The notes below the pieces were generated by a model that was not told the origin of the DNA, did not search any database, and worked only from the letters and a program-made list of their open reading frames with translations. A stretch of DNA of 64,000 nucleotides from Azospirillum oleiclasticum (lineage in GTDB: Bacteria > Pseudomonadota > Alphaproteobacteria > Azospirillales > Azospirillaceae): positions 62,001-126,000 of the forward strand of contig NZ_JABFFR010000019.1 of assembly GCF_013423485.1 (NCBI RefSeq), written 5' to 3'. Below are positions 8,438 through 16,865 of this stretch, piece by piece; position 1 is the first letter of the stretch; each line of letters starts with the position of its first letter. Position numbers and translations under genes: made by a program.

Positions 8438-9358
8438 TCAGAAGCGCCCTTCCTCGAAGTCGCGGAAGGCCTGCATAACCTCCTCCCGCGTGTTCATGAC
8501 GAAGGGGCCGCCCCAGGCGACCGGCTCCTGCAAGGGCCGGCCGGCGAGCAGCAGGAAGCGGGCGCCCGACGGGCCGGCGGACAGGGACACCCGGTCGCCC
8601 TCCCCCAGCACCGCAAGCCGGGGAGCGGCGACGCGGAAGGTTCCCTCCCCCAGGATCGCCGCCCCTTCGAACACCACCACCACCGCGGCGTGATCCGGCG
8701 GCAGCGCCTCCTCGAAGGTCGCGCCGGGCACCAGCGTCACGTCGAAATAGCGCGGTTCCGTGGCGCCGCCCTGGATCGGGCCGGCGGTGCCCTGCGACGT
8801 GGTCCCGGCGATCACCCGCAGGCCGGCGCCCTCCCGCCGCTCCACCGGGATGCGGTCGGCGGCGAACTCGCGGTAGGCGGGGTCGATCATCTTCTGGCTG
8901 GCCGGCAGGTTGATCCAGAGCTGGAAGCCCCGCATCTCCCCATCCTCCTGCTCCGGCATCTCAGAGTGGACAAGGCCGCGGCCGGCGGTCATCCACTGCA
9001 CGCCGCCATTCTCGATCACCCCGGAATGGCCGTGGTTGTCGTGATGGCGCAGCCGGCCGGCCAGCATGTAGGTGACCGTCTCGAACCCGCGGTGGGGGTG
9101 GTCGGGAAAGCCGGCCAGATAATCCTCCGGCCGGTCGGTGTGGAACAGGTCGAGCATCAGGAAGGGGTCGAGCATCGGCAACTGCCGGCTGCCCAGCAGG
9201 CGCGTCAGCTTCACGCCGGCCCCGTCGGAGGTCGGCATACCCTCCACCACCGCACGCACCGGGCGGGCGCGGCGGGGCTGGGCGGCGGCGGTGTTGGCGG
9301 TCGTGGCGGTGGTGCCGGCGGCGGTCATCAGGCGGTCCTCGTTCTCGGGCTGCGTCAT
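8438..9358 (-). CDS. Pirin family protein
   Basis: A 306-residue bicupin. The metal-site histidines of the pirin N-terminal cupin appear in FPDHPHRGFETVTYM and in the following HHDNHGHSG and GLVHSEMP segments. The C-terminal cupin ends with a WGGPFVMNTREEVMQAFRDFEEGRF block. Pirins are iron-binding cytoplasmic proteins; some act as quercetinases, others as regulators, and which applies here is unknown. An alanine/threonine-rich head of about 28 residues precedes the domain, so the start could also be the internal ATG ten codons in. It sits between the iron-binding protein and the iron permease but on the opposite strand from the former. Confidence 0.9.
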   Translation of the reverse strand: MTQPENEDRLMTAAGTTATTANTAAAQPRRARPVRAVVEGMPTSDGAGVKLTRLLGSRQLPMLDPFLMLDLFHTDRPEDYLAGFPDHPHRGFETVTYMLAGRLRHHDNHGHSGVIENGGVQWMTAGRGLVHSEMPEQEDGEMRGFQLWINLPASQKMIDPAYREFAADRIPVERREGAGLRVIAGTTSQGTAGPIQGGATEPRYFDVTLVPGATFEEALPPDHAAVVVVFEGAAILGEGTFRVAAPRLAVLGEGDRVSLSAGPSGARFLLLAGRPLQEPVAWGGPFVMNTREEVMQAFRDFEEGRF

Positions 9359-9441
9359 GCCCTACAGATGACCGCCGCCGCCCGCCGGAAAAAGGGCCGG
9401 CGGCGGGGCACTGTGTTGCTCCGCGGGCAACAATCGGCGGG

Positions 9442-11133
9442 CTAGTCCTGGCCCGGCCGGCTCTTGCGGATGGACAGGCTGAGCAGCACCACGGGCACCA
9501 TCCCGACCGCGACGATGGCGAGCGCCGGAGTCGCCGCCTCCGTCAGCCGCTCGTCCGACGCCAGCTGATAGATGCGCACGGCCAGCGTGTCGAAATTGAA
9601 GGGCCGCACGATCATCGTCGCCGGCAGCTCCTTCATCACGTCGACGAAGACCAGCAGCCCCGCCGTCAGCAGGCTGCCCGACATGATGGGGGCGTGCACG
9701 CGAACCAGCGTGCGGCCGGGGGTGCTGCCCAGCACGCGGGCGGCATGGTCCATGTTGGGCCGGATCTTGCCCAGGCTGGCCTCCACCGTGTTGAAGGACA
9801 CCGCGAGGAAGCGTACGAGGTACGCGTACAGCACAGCCGCGATGGTGCCGCTGAGCAGCAGGCCGGTGGACACGCCGAACAGGGCGCGGGCCGCCGCGTC
9901 GATGGCGTTGTCCAGATGCGCGAAGGGGATCAGAACGCCGACCGCGATCACCGAACCGGGGATGGCGTAACCCATGGCCGCCACCCGCACGGCGGTGCGC
10001 AGCACCGGCGTGTCGTGCAGCCGCTGGCCGTAGGCCAGCACCAGGGCCAACGCCACCGCCAGCACCGCCGCGGTGCCGGACAGGATGACGCTGTTGGTCG
10101 CCAGATGCAGGAACAGGCCGCCGAAGCGCACGTCGCCCTCAGCCAGCGCCATGCGCAGCAGCACCCAGCCCGGCACCAGGAAGCCCAGCACCACCGGCGC
10201 CACGCAGGCCGCCAACGCCGCCACGGCGCGCCAGCCGGTCAGCCGGTGGGTGGGCAGGCTGCGGTAACGCGTGGTGGTGTGGTGGAACTTCGCCCGACGC
10301 CGCGACCAGCGTTCCAGCAGGATCAGCAACAGCACGAACAGCATCAGCGCCGCGGCGAGCTGCGCCGCGGCGACCGGCTGGCCCATGGCGAACCAGGTGC
10401 GGTAGATGCCGGTGGTGAAGGTGTTGACGGCGAAATACTGCACGGTGCCGAAATCCGCCAGCACCTCCATCAGCACCAGCGCCAGCCCGCCGACGATACC
10501 CGGCCGCGCCAGCGGCAGCGCCACCGTGAAGAAGCTGCGCCAGGGGCCGCGGCCGAGCGTACGACTGACCTCCAGAACACATACGGACTGTTCCAGGAAG
10601 GCGGCGCGCGCCAGCAGATAGACGTACGGGTAGAGGACCAGCGTCATCATCGCCGCCGCCCCCTCCAGCGTCCGCACGTCCGGGAACCAGTAGTCGCGGC
10701 GGGTCCAATGGAAGGTCTCGCGCAGGGCGGTCTGCACCGGCCCGACGAACTGGAGAAGGTCGGTGTAGGTGTAGGCCATGACATAGGCCGGCACCGCCAT
10801 CGGCAGCAGCAGCGCCCATTCCAGCGCGCGGCTGCCCGGAAAGCGGCACATGGTAACCAGCCACGCGGTCGCCGTGCCGATCACCAGCGTTCCCGTTCCC
10901 ACCAGAAGGACGAGGCGTACGGTGTTGCCCACATACTCCGGCAGCACGGTGCTGGCGAGGTGACCCCACACCCCATCGGTGTGGATGAACACACGGCTGA
11001 CCACCACCAGCACCGGCAGCGCCACCAGCGCGGCGATGACGAGCGTGGCGAGGGTCCAGGCGCCGGGGCGGCGGATATGCGCGACGAAGCCGGTCGAAGC
11101 GGCGGGCGTGGTGAGCGACAAGGCGGAGAACAC
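9442..11133 (-). CDS. Iron(III) ABC transporter permease, two-domain FbpB type
   Basis: An integral membrane protein of about 563 residues with roughly twelve hydrophobic segments in two homologous halves. Each half has an EAA-type loop (for example VSRTLGRGPWRSFFTVALPLARPG in the first, ARVLGSTPGRTL in the second). LLLPMAVPAYVMAYTYTDLL is typical of FbpB/SfuB permeases of ferric importers. It probably works with the nearby iron-binding protein, although it is encoded on the opposite strand. The reading frame extends to a GTG at 11256, but the GTG at 11133 leaves the usual 28-residue lead before the first membrane segment. The start is uncertain. Confidence 0.85.
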   Translation of the reverse strand: MFSALSLTTPAASTGFVAHIRRPGAWTLATLVIAALVALPVLVVVSRVFIHTDGVWGHLASTVLPEYVGNTVRLVLLVGTGTLVIGTATAWLVTMCRFPGSRALEWALLLPMAVPAYVMAYTYTDLLQFVGPVQTALRETFHWTRRDYWFPDVRTLEGAAAMMTLVLYPYVYLLARAAFLEQSVCVLEVSRTLGRGPWRSFFTVALPLARPGIVGGLALVLMEVLADFGTVQYFAVNTFTTGIYRTWFAMGQPVAAAQLAAALMLFVLLLILLERWSRRRAKFHHTTTRYRSLPTHRLTGWRAVAALAACVAPVVLGFLVPGWVLLRMALAEGDVRFGGLFLHLATNSVILSGTAAVLAVALALVLAYGQRLHDTPVLRTAVRVAAMGYAIPGSVIAVGVLIPFAHLDNAIDAAARALFGVSTGLLLSGTIAAVLYAYLVRFLAVSFNTVEASLGKIRPNMDHAARVLGSTPGRTLVRVHAPIMSGSLLTAGLLVFVDVMKELPATMIVRPFNFDTLAVRIYQLASDERLTEAATPALAIVAVGMVPVVLLSLSIRKSRPGQD

Positions 11134-11209
11134 CCCGAAATGAAGGTCCGGACGGCGTCCATCATTCCACACGCTGAGATTAAGTCGCAATAGCGCTGGC
11201 TGCGGCGAA

Positions 11210-11222
11210 TTGCACAAAGCAA
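11210..11222. promoter_or_regulatory. Short palindrome between permease and globin genes
   Basis: TTGCACAAAGCAA is a 4-bp inverted repeat with a 5-bp centre in the divergent promoter region. If it is a real operator it favours the shorter permease start at 11133. No family of binding protein can be named. Confidence 0.2.
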
Positions 11223-11306
11223 CGCAACGATCCTCTTGAGCACGGATTGTTGCCACGACAGAGTTCGAAAAGAGTTACCACGTCTGGGGAATGACAAGAG
11301 GGCGGG

Positions 11307-11705
11307 ATGACAGAGGACCAGATTCAGATGATCCAGCGCACCTTCGGCAAGGTGGCGCTGATCCGGCAACAGGCGGCGGCGCAGTTCTACGATCGGTTGT
11401 TCACGCTGGACCCGACGCTGAAGCCGCTCTTCAAGGGCAACATGGGCGAACAAGGCGAGAAGCTGATGGCGACCATCGCCACCGCCGTGCGCCACCTGAA
11501 GAATCCCGAGGCGATCCGCGACAGCGTCGCCAAAATGGGCGAGCGCCACCGCGGCTATGGGGTGCAGGACCGCCATTACGACACGGTGGCCGCCGCACTC
11601 CTGTGGACGCTGGAGCAGAACCTGGGCCCCGACTTCACCCCCGACGTCCGCAAGGCCTGGACCGACATGTACGTGCTGGTCGCCGGGATCATGAAGGCGG
11701 CGTGA
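11307..11705 (+). CDS. Single-domain globin (Vitreoscilla/flavohaemoglobin type)
   Basis: A 132-residue globin without the FAD/NAD reductase domain of flavohaemoglobins. Tyr28 in the B helix (QFYDRLF) and His81 (ERHRGYGV, the proximal haem ligand) are in the expected places, followed by HYDTVAAALLWTLEQNLG. Such globins bind O2 or NO in the cytoplasm; the physiological role cannot be assigned from sequence. The ATG at 11307 follows GAGGGCGGG. It converges on upp with only 7 bp between the stops. Confidence 0.88.
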   Translation: MTEDQIQMIQRTFGKVALIRQQAAAQFYDRLFTLDPTLKPLFKGNMGEQGEKLMATIATAVRHLKNPEAIRDSVAKMGERHRGYGVQDRHYDTVAAALLWTLEQNLGPDFTPDVRKAWTDMYVLVAGIMKAA

Positions 11706-11712
11706 TACCGCT

Positions 11713-12363
11713 TCACTTGGTCCCGAACATGCGGTCGCCGGCGTCGCCCAGGCCGGGGACGATGTAGGCGTTCTCGTCCAGATGGCTGTCGAGCGCGGCG
11801 GTGAAGACCTTCACCTTGGGGTGGGCGGCGTAGAAGACCGCCGCCCCCTCCGGGGCCGCGACCAGCGCCAGGAAGCGGATGTTCTCGTCCGGCACGCCGT
11901 GGCGGTTCAGCACATCCACCGCGTGGACGGCGGAGTTGCCGGTGGCGAGCATGGGGTCGACGATGATGAAGACACGCCCCTCCGGCTCCGGCAGCTTCAC
12001 CAGATACTCCACCGGCTGCTTGGTGTCGTGGTCGCGGTAGAGACCGATGTGCCCCTCGCGCGCCGAGGGCACCAGCTCGTGCAGGCCCTGCGCCATGCCG
12101 AGCCCGGCGCGCAGCACCGGGACGATGGCGAGCTTCTTGCCGGCGATCACGGGCGCGTCCATCGCGGTCAGCGGCGTGTCGATCCGCTCGGTGGTCAGCG
12201 GCAGGTCGCGGGTGATCTCGTAGCCCATCAGCAGCGAGATTTCCCGCAGCAGCGTCCGGAACCCGCCGGTCGACCGCTCCTTGTCGCGCATCAGCGTCAG
12301 CTTGTGCTGGATGAGCGGGTGGTCGAGGATGAACAGGTTCGGAAACTCGGGGTGGTTGATCAT
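11713..12363 (-). CDS. upp: Uracil phosphoribosyltransferase
   Basis: A 216-residue cytoplasmic enzyme that makes UMP from uracil and PRPP. The PRPP-binding loop is [11 protein letters not shown], and the C-terminal uracil-site block [16 protein letters not shown] is intact. [10 protein letters not shown] and [16 protein letters not shown] are also diagnostic. The ATG at 12363 follows GAGGGCGAG; a slightly longer frame opens at 12381. The next gene upstream (diguanylate cyclase) ends 86 bp before it. Confidence 0.95.
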   Translation of the reverse strand: MINHPEFPNLFILDHPLIQHKLTLMRDKERSTGGFRTLLREISLLMGYEITRDLPLTTERIDTPLTAMDAPVIAGKKLAIVPVLRAGLGMAQGLHELVPSAREGHIGLYRDHDTKQPVEYLVKLPEPEGRVFIIVDPMLATGNSAVHAVDVLNRHGVPDENIRFLALVAAPEGAAVFYAAHPKVKVFTAALDSHLDENAYIVPGLGDAGDRMFGTK

Positions 12364-12448
12364 CGCTCGCCCTCGCTGCACCGCGTTGTTGGCGACGATG
12401 GTAGCAAAACCGGACGGGGGAACCTAGACCCGGCCGGATGGAAGCCGC

Positions 12449-13399
12449 TCAGTGCGCGTTCACCCGCCGGCGGCCCGGCGCGGGCGGAACCGGCGTCGGC
12501 GCGGCCGGCGGCGGTGCCGCGCCCGGCTTGTCGATGCCCCAGCGGATGACCCGGTTGCGGCCGGCGTGCTTGGCCTGGTAGAGCGCCTTGTCGGCGCGGA
12601 TGACCATGTCGTCGATGGGGGTGTCGTGGTCCGCCTGGACCAGCCCGAAGGACGCGGTGATCGACAGCTCGCGTCCGTCGCCGATGGGGATGCGGCTGTT
12701 CATCAGGTCGATGCGCAGCCGCTCGATGACCCGGAACCCCTCGGCCAGCGTGGTCTCCTTCAGGCAGACGAGGAACTCCTCCCCGCCCATGCGGAACGCC
12801 TCGTCGAAGCTGCGGATGCCGCGGCTGATCACGGCGGCGAAGGCGGCCAGCACCTTGTCGCCGATGTCGTGGCCGTAGGTGTCGTTCACCGACTTGAACT
12901 TGTCGATGTCGCACAGCGCGATGCAGAAGGGCTGCCCGGCGCGGCGGAAGCGGTTCATCTCCCGCTCCAGCGCCTCCTGCATGCCGCGGCGCGAGCGCAG
13001 GCCGGTCAGCGGGTCGAGCCCGGAGGCGGCGGCGCCGAAGGCGCGCTCCACCCGGCGGAGCTGGGCGCAGAAATCCTCGAACCGGCCGGCCACCGCCTCG
13101 TACTCGGCTTCCGTCGGCGGGTCGCCGGTGGTGGCGGCCTTCAGCAGCACCAGCTTGGCCTGCCGGTGCATCTGCTCGTGCACCGCCACCAGCTTCTCGA
13201 TGGCCGGCTGGTGCGCCAGCTCACCGGCGCGGGTGGCGGCGACCCAGGCGGCGAAGGCGGCCGGGGCGGAGGCAAGGTCATCCGCCTCCCCGAACCGGTA
13301 GAAGGCCGCGCGGTGCCATCGGCCGATCCACCGGATATGCTCGTCCAGGACGATGCCGAGTCCTTCGGATGGAGAAAAGCTTGTAGCTGGATCGCCCAT
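12449..13399 (-). CDS. Diguanylate cyclase with CZB-like N-terminal domain
   Basis: A 316-residue soluble protein. The C-terminal GGDEF domain starts at DPLTGLRSRRGM and has an intact active site GGEEF. An RSFD I-site lies five residues before it, so product inhibition is likely. The N-terminal 130 residues resemble the zinc-binding CZB domain of DgcZ: an early histidine (LDEHIRW) and the HEQMH pair. The cysteine of the DgcZ zinc site is not seen where expected (AAFAAWV). It makes cyclic di-GMP. The start at 13399 follows GCAGGA; the longer frame to 13483 lacks family support. Confidence 0.87.
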   Translation of the reverse strand: MGDPATSFSPSEGLGIVLDEHIRWIGRWHRAAFYRFGEADDLASAPAAFAAWVAATRAGELAHQPAIEKLVAVHEQMHRQAKLVLLKAATTGDPPTEAEYEAVAGRFEDFCAQLRRVERAFGAAASGLDPLTGLRSRRGMQEALEREMNRFRRAGQPFCIALCDIDKFKSVNDTYGHDIGDKVLAAFAAVISRGIRSFDEAFRMGGEEFLVCLKETTLAEGFRVIERLRIDLMNSRIPIGDGRELSITASFGLVQADHDTPIDDMVIRADKALYQAKHAGRNRVIRWGIDKPGAAPPPAAPTPVPPAPGRRRVNAH

Positions 13400-13513
13400 C
13401 GGTCCTGCCGATCGTATGCCGTGCCGGCCGCTCGACACGGCGGACACTGTACACAGCGCCCCGTGCCGCCGCCATAGCATCAATGGTGGACAAGACGACC
13501 GCGACCGAAGGGG

Positions 13514-14158
13514 TCAGAGCGCCGTGGCCCTTGCCAGGAACTCCCGGATCAGGGCGGGGTCCTTGTGGCCGGGCCGGTCTTCCACCCCGGAGGAGACGTC
13601 CAGCGCCGTCGCCCCGGTCACCCGCACGGCTTCCGCGACATTGTCGGCGTTCAGCCCGCCCGACAGCATCCAGGGCCGCGGCCAGCGCCGCCCGGCCAGC
13701 AGCGTCCAGTCGAAGGCGATGCCGTTGCCGCCGGGAAGTGCGGCCACCTTGGGCGGCGGCTTGGCATCGAACAGCAGTCGGTCGGCAACCTGGGCGTGCT
13801 CCACGGCCAGCTCCAGGTCCTCGGGTCCGCCGACCTTGATCGCCTTCATCACCGGCAGGCCGTAGCGCTGCTTCACCTCGGCCACCCGCCGCGGCGTCTC
13901 TCGGCCGTGCAACTGGACGGTGTCGATGGGAACGGAGCCGAGCACCGCTTCCAGGAACTCGTCGTCGGGATCCACGAACAGCGCCACCGTCCGCACGCCG
14001 GTCGGCACCATGCGCGCCAGCTCCGCCGCCAGCAGCGGCGCCACGTAGCGCGGCGAGGCCGGGTAGAACACGAAGCCGACGTAGCGGGCGCCACCGGTCA
14101 CCGCCGCGCGCAGCCCCTCCGGCTCGTTCAGCCCGCAGATCTTGACCTGCACCGCCAT
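13514..14158 (-). CDS. trpF: Phosphoribosylanthranilate isomerase
   Basis: A 214-residue single-domain (beta/alpha)8 enzyme of tryptophan synthesis. It carries the catalytic cysteine in the opening VKICGLN and the aspartate block ALFVDPDDEF. VQLHGRE, FDWTLL and LSGGLNADNV are typical of TrpF. It lies 2 bp downstream of pyrF, so the two are cotranscribed. trpB, which often follows in related bacteria, is not next here. Confidence 0.95.
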   Translation of the reverse strand: MAVQVKICGLNEPEGLRAAVTGGARYVGFVFYPASPRYVAPLLAAELARMVPTGVRTVALFVDPDDEFLEAVLGSVPIDTVQLHGRETPRRVAEVKQRYGLPVMKAIKVGGPEDLELAVEHAQVADRLLFDAKPPPKVAALPGGNGIAFDWTLLAGRRWPRPWMLSGGLNADNVAEAVRVTGATALDVSSGVEDRPGHKDPALIREFLARATAL

Positions 14159-14160
14159 GC

Positions 14161-14871
14161 TCAGCCCCCCTCGATCTCGGCCACGATCCGGCGGGCGGCG
14201 TCCGCCGGGTCCGCGGCCTCGGTGATGGGGCGCCCGATCACCAGATGGTCGGCGCCGAAGCGCAGGGCGTCCGCCGGCGTCATCACGCGCTTCTGGTCGT
14301 TGGGCGCCGCCCAGGAGGGGCGGATGCCCGGCACCATCAGGCTGAAGCCTGGGCCGCAGGCCTGGCGCAACGCCACCGTTTCGACCGGCGAGCAGACCAC
14401 GCCGTCGGCCCCCGCCGCCCGCGCCATCACCGCCAGCCGGCGCACCTGGTCGGCGACCGGCCCGGACTGGCCGACGGCGTCGAGATCGGGGCCATCCAGG
14501 CTGGTCAGCACGGTGACTGCCAGGATCCGCGGCCGCGACGCGCCGGCCGCGCGCGCCGCTTCCGCTGCCGCGGCGATCATGGCCGGCCCGCCTGCCGCGT
14601 GGATGGTGATGAAGGCCGGTTTCAAGGGCAGCGCCGCCTTGACCGCACCGGCCACGGTGTTAGGGATGTCGTGCAGCTTCAGGTCGAGGAAGAGCGGCAC
14701 GCGCCCCTCCTCCACCACGGCGCGCACGCCGGCCGGGCCGTTCGCCACGAAGAACTCCAGCCCCAGCTTGAGCCCGCCGACGAAGCCGGACACCCGCGCC
14801 GCCAGGGACCGGGCGGTGTCCAGGTCGGTGGTGTCGATGGCGCAGTAGATGCGCGATGCCGGGCTGACCAT
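14161..14871 (-). CDS. pyrF: Orotidine 5'-phosphate decarboxylase
   Basis: A 236-residue enzyme that makes UMP from OMP. The active-site motif DLKLHDIPNT is present at about residues 63-72, with VTVLTS and GIRPSWAAPNDQKRVMTPADAL later in the chain. Length fits the bacterial family. It is followed after 2 bp by trpF, forming a small operon; the 123 bp upstream separates it from the cyclodeaminase-family gene. Confidence 0.95.
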   Translation of the reverse strand: MVSPASRIYCAIDTTDLDTARSLAARVSGFVGGLKLGLEFFVANGPAGVRAVVEEGRVPLFLDLKLHDIPNTVAGAVKAALPLKPAFITIHAAGGPAMIAAAAEAARAAGASRPRILAVTVLTSLDGPDLDAVGQSGPVADQVRRLAVMARAAGADGVVCSPVETVALRQACGPGFSLMVPGIRPSWAAPNDQKRVMTPADALRFGADHLVIGRPITEAADPADAARRIVAEIEGG

Positions 14872-14994
14872 ATTGCTTCACCACCGCCTGATTCAGGAAA
14901 TCCGGGGGCGGAGACTAGCAGTGGGGGACGCGCACGGAAAGCCCCCGACGTCCGTGGACCGCAACGCGGCTTTCGCCTGCGCGCAACGCGTGCG

Positions 14995-15954
14995 TCAGCG
15001 CAAGGTGTCGTTGTGGATGACCATCTCGACGGCGAGCTGGGCCGCAGCCAGATCCTCCAGCGCCGTGCCGACCGACTTGAACAGCGTGATCTGGTCGTAG
15101 AACCGGCGCCCCGCCCGCTCGCCGCGGGTCAGGTCGAAAAGATCGCCGGCGATGTCGTCGGGGTGCAGGATGCCGGCGGCGATGGGCTGCACGATGTCAC
15201 CCGCCTCTTTCAGGGCACCTTCGCGGGTGTCGACGAAAACACGGGCGCGGCGCACGCACTCGTCGTCGGCCTCCCGCATCTCCGGGGTGAAGCCGCCGAT
15301 GAGGTCGAGGTGGGTGCCCGGCTGCAGCCAGTCGCCGCGGATCAGCGGCTCACGCGACAGCGTGGCGCAGGAGACGATCTCCGCTCCGCGCACGGCACCC
15401 TCCAGGTCGTCGGTGACCTCGATGCGGAAGCGCGGGCGGTGGAAGCGGTTCACCACCTTCTGCGCCTTGGCCGGGTCGCGGCCCCACACCAGCACATGCT
15501 TGATCGGCAGGGCGGCGGTGTACGCCTCGACCAGTTCGGGCGCCAGGGCACCGGTTCCCACCACCAGCAGCCGGTGCGCGTCGGCCCGCGCCAGATAGGA
15601 GGCGGCGAGTGCGGAGGCCGCGGCGGTGCGCCGCTTGGTCAGCGCCGGCCCGTCGATCAGCGCCTGCGGCACCCCGGTCTTGCCGTCGAGCAGCAGATAG
15701 GCGCCCTGCACCGCCGGCAGGTCGCGCTTGCCGTTGTCGGGGAAGACGGTGACCAGCTTGACGCCGATCGCCCGGCCGACCTGCCAGGCCGGCATCAGCA
15801 GCAGCGTGGCGTCATGCTCGTCGTGGGTCTGCACCGTGTGGTGGTGCCGCACCGGCACCTCCACCCCGCCGCGGAAGGTCTGCCGCAGCCGCTCGATCAG
15901 CATGCGGTGGTGGAGGACGGATCGAAGCTCGGCGCCGGTGATGCTGCGCATCAT
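14995..15954 (-). CDS. Ornithine cyclodeaminase / mu-crystallin family protein
   Basis: A 319-residue NAD(P)-dependent enzyme. The Rossmann glycine motif LLVVGTGALAPELVEAY is near residue 129, and the family hallmarks GVKLVTVFPDN and ALIDGPALTKRRTAAASALAASYLA precede it. Members include ornithine cyclodeaminase, alanine dehydrogenase and piperideine/pyrroline-2-carboxylate reductases. Sequence alone does not decide which reaction this one performs. It lies between the LapA-like gene and pyrF, within a housekeeping cluster. Confidence 0.85.
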   Translation of the reverse strand: MMRSITGAELRSVLHHRMLIERLRQTFRGGVEVPVRHHHTVQTHDEHDATLLLMPAWQVGRAIGVKLVTVFPDNGKRDLPAVQGAYLLLDGKTGVPQALIDGPALTKRRTAAASALAASYLARADAHRLLVVGTGALAPELVEAYTAALPIKHVLVWGRDPAKAQKVVNRFHRPRFRIEVTDDLEGAVRGAEIVSCATLSREPLIRGDWLQPGTHLDLIGGFTPEMREADDECVRRARVFVDTREGALKEAGDIVQPIAAGILHPDDIAGDLFDLTRGERAGRRFYDQITLFKSVGTALEDLAAAQLAVEMVIHNDTLR

Positions 15955-15976
15955 GCCCTCCCGGGCGCGGGGCGGG

Positions 15977-16390
15977 TCAGTGGACGGTGGGCGCCGTGCC
16001 GGTGCCGGCCGCCGGCACCGGCAGCGTGGAGGCGGGGGCCGCCGGCACCGCGGCGCGCGGCTGGCCGGAGACGGGTGTGGTCAGCTCGGCCACCCGCTTC
16101 TCCGCGGCGGCGGCACGGGCGCGCGCCTCGCGCAGCTCGCGCTCCAGCGCGTCGGCCCGGTCGGCCTGCACCCGCGCGCGGCGGCGGTTGCCATGCTGGC
16201 CCAGCCAGCCGATCAGGCCGCCGACGACGATGCCGACCACCAGCGCGATCAACGTGGCGAGGTAGAGCGGCGCCTCCAGCGTGAAGGGCAGCGGCCACAG
16301 CCCGAAGGTGACCGTCTCGCGGTTGGTGATGGCGAACAGCACCGCGACGATGGCGAGCGGGACGGTGAGGATGACGGAGAGATGGCGCAC
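15977..16390 (-). CDS. LapA-like (DUF1049) inner-membrane protein
   Basis: A 137-residue protein with two membrane segments (about residues 5-22 and 40-63) joined by the ITNRETVTFGLWPLPF loop typical of LapA/DUF1049 proteins. A charged coiled-coil stretch (about 70-105) and an Ala/Pro-rich tail follow. In other bacteria LapA-type proteins take part in assembly of lipopolysaccharide or envelope complexes. Position just after ihfB matches the common order in related bacteria. Confidence 0.83.
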   Translation of the reverse strand: MRHLSVILTVPLAIVAVLFAITNRETVTFGLWPLPFTLEAPLYLATLIALVVGIVVGGLIGWLGQHGNRRRARVQADRADALERELREARARAAAAEKRVAELTTPVSGQPRAAVPAAPASTLPVPAAGTGTAPTVH

Positions 16391-16417
16391 GGGCGGGATG
16401 TCCTCGAATGGTGTCGG

Positions 16418-16699
16418 TCAGTCGGTGTTCAGGCGTTCGCGGAGCTGCTTGCCGGTCTTGAAGAAGGGGATGTACTTCTCCCCGACATCAACCGATTCCC
16501 CGGTGCGCGGGTTGCGCCCGGTGCGGGCGTCCCGCCGCTTGACGGAGAAGGCCCCGAAACCGCGCAGCTCCACCCGGTCGCCACGGGCCAGCGCGTCGCC
16601 GATCTCGTCGAAGATGGTGCCGACGATCTTCTCGATGTCGCGCTGGTAGAGGTGCGGGTTGCTCTCCGCGAGCCGTTGGATCAGCTCGGATTTGGTCAT
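16418..16699 (-). CDS. ihfB: Integration host factor subunit beta
   Basis: A 93-residue histone-like protein. The opening [26 protein letters not shown], the [18 protein letters not shown] beta arm and the GRNPRTGE tip with the intercalating proline identify IHF-beta rather than HU. IHF bends DNA and is a common helper of sigma-54 promoters, one of which is proposed at 48314. The ATG at 16699 follows GGGGGGAAGG; a longer frame to 16783 lacks homology. Confidence 0.95.
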   Translation of the reverse strand: MTKSELIQRLAESNPHLYQRDIEKIVGTIFDEIGDALARGDRVELRGFGAFSVKRRDARTGRNPRTGESVDVGEKYIPFFKTGKQLRERLNTD

Positions 16700-16865
16700 G
16701 CCGATGTCCTTCCCCCCCGTGCATGGCGCCGCGCGGGGTCCCGCCCGTCGCCTTGACAACGGCCAAGCCTGCCAAACCCCCACCGGGCCGTCAAGCTAAG
16801 CCTTTATGGTAGAACCTCTTTCCGTTCCTACACCAAAAGGACCGGCGGTCCTGCGGCGACGTTGT

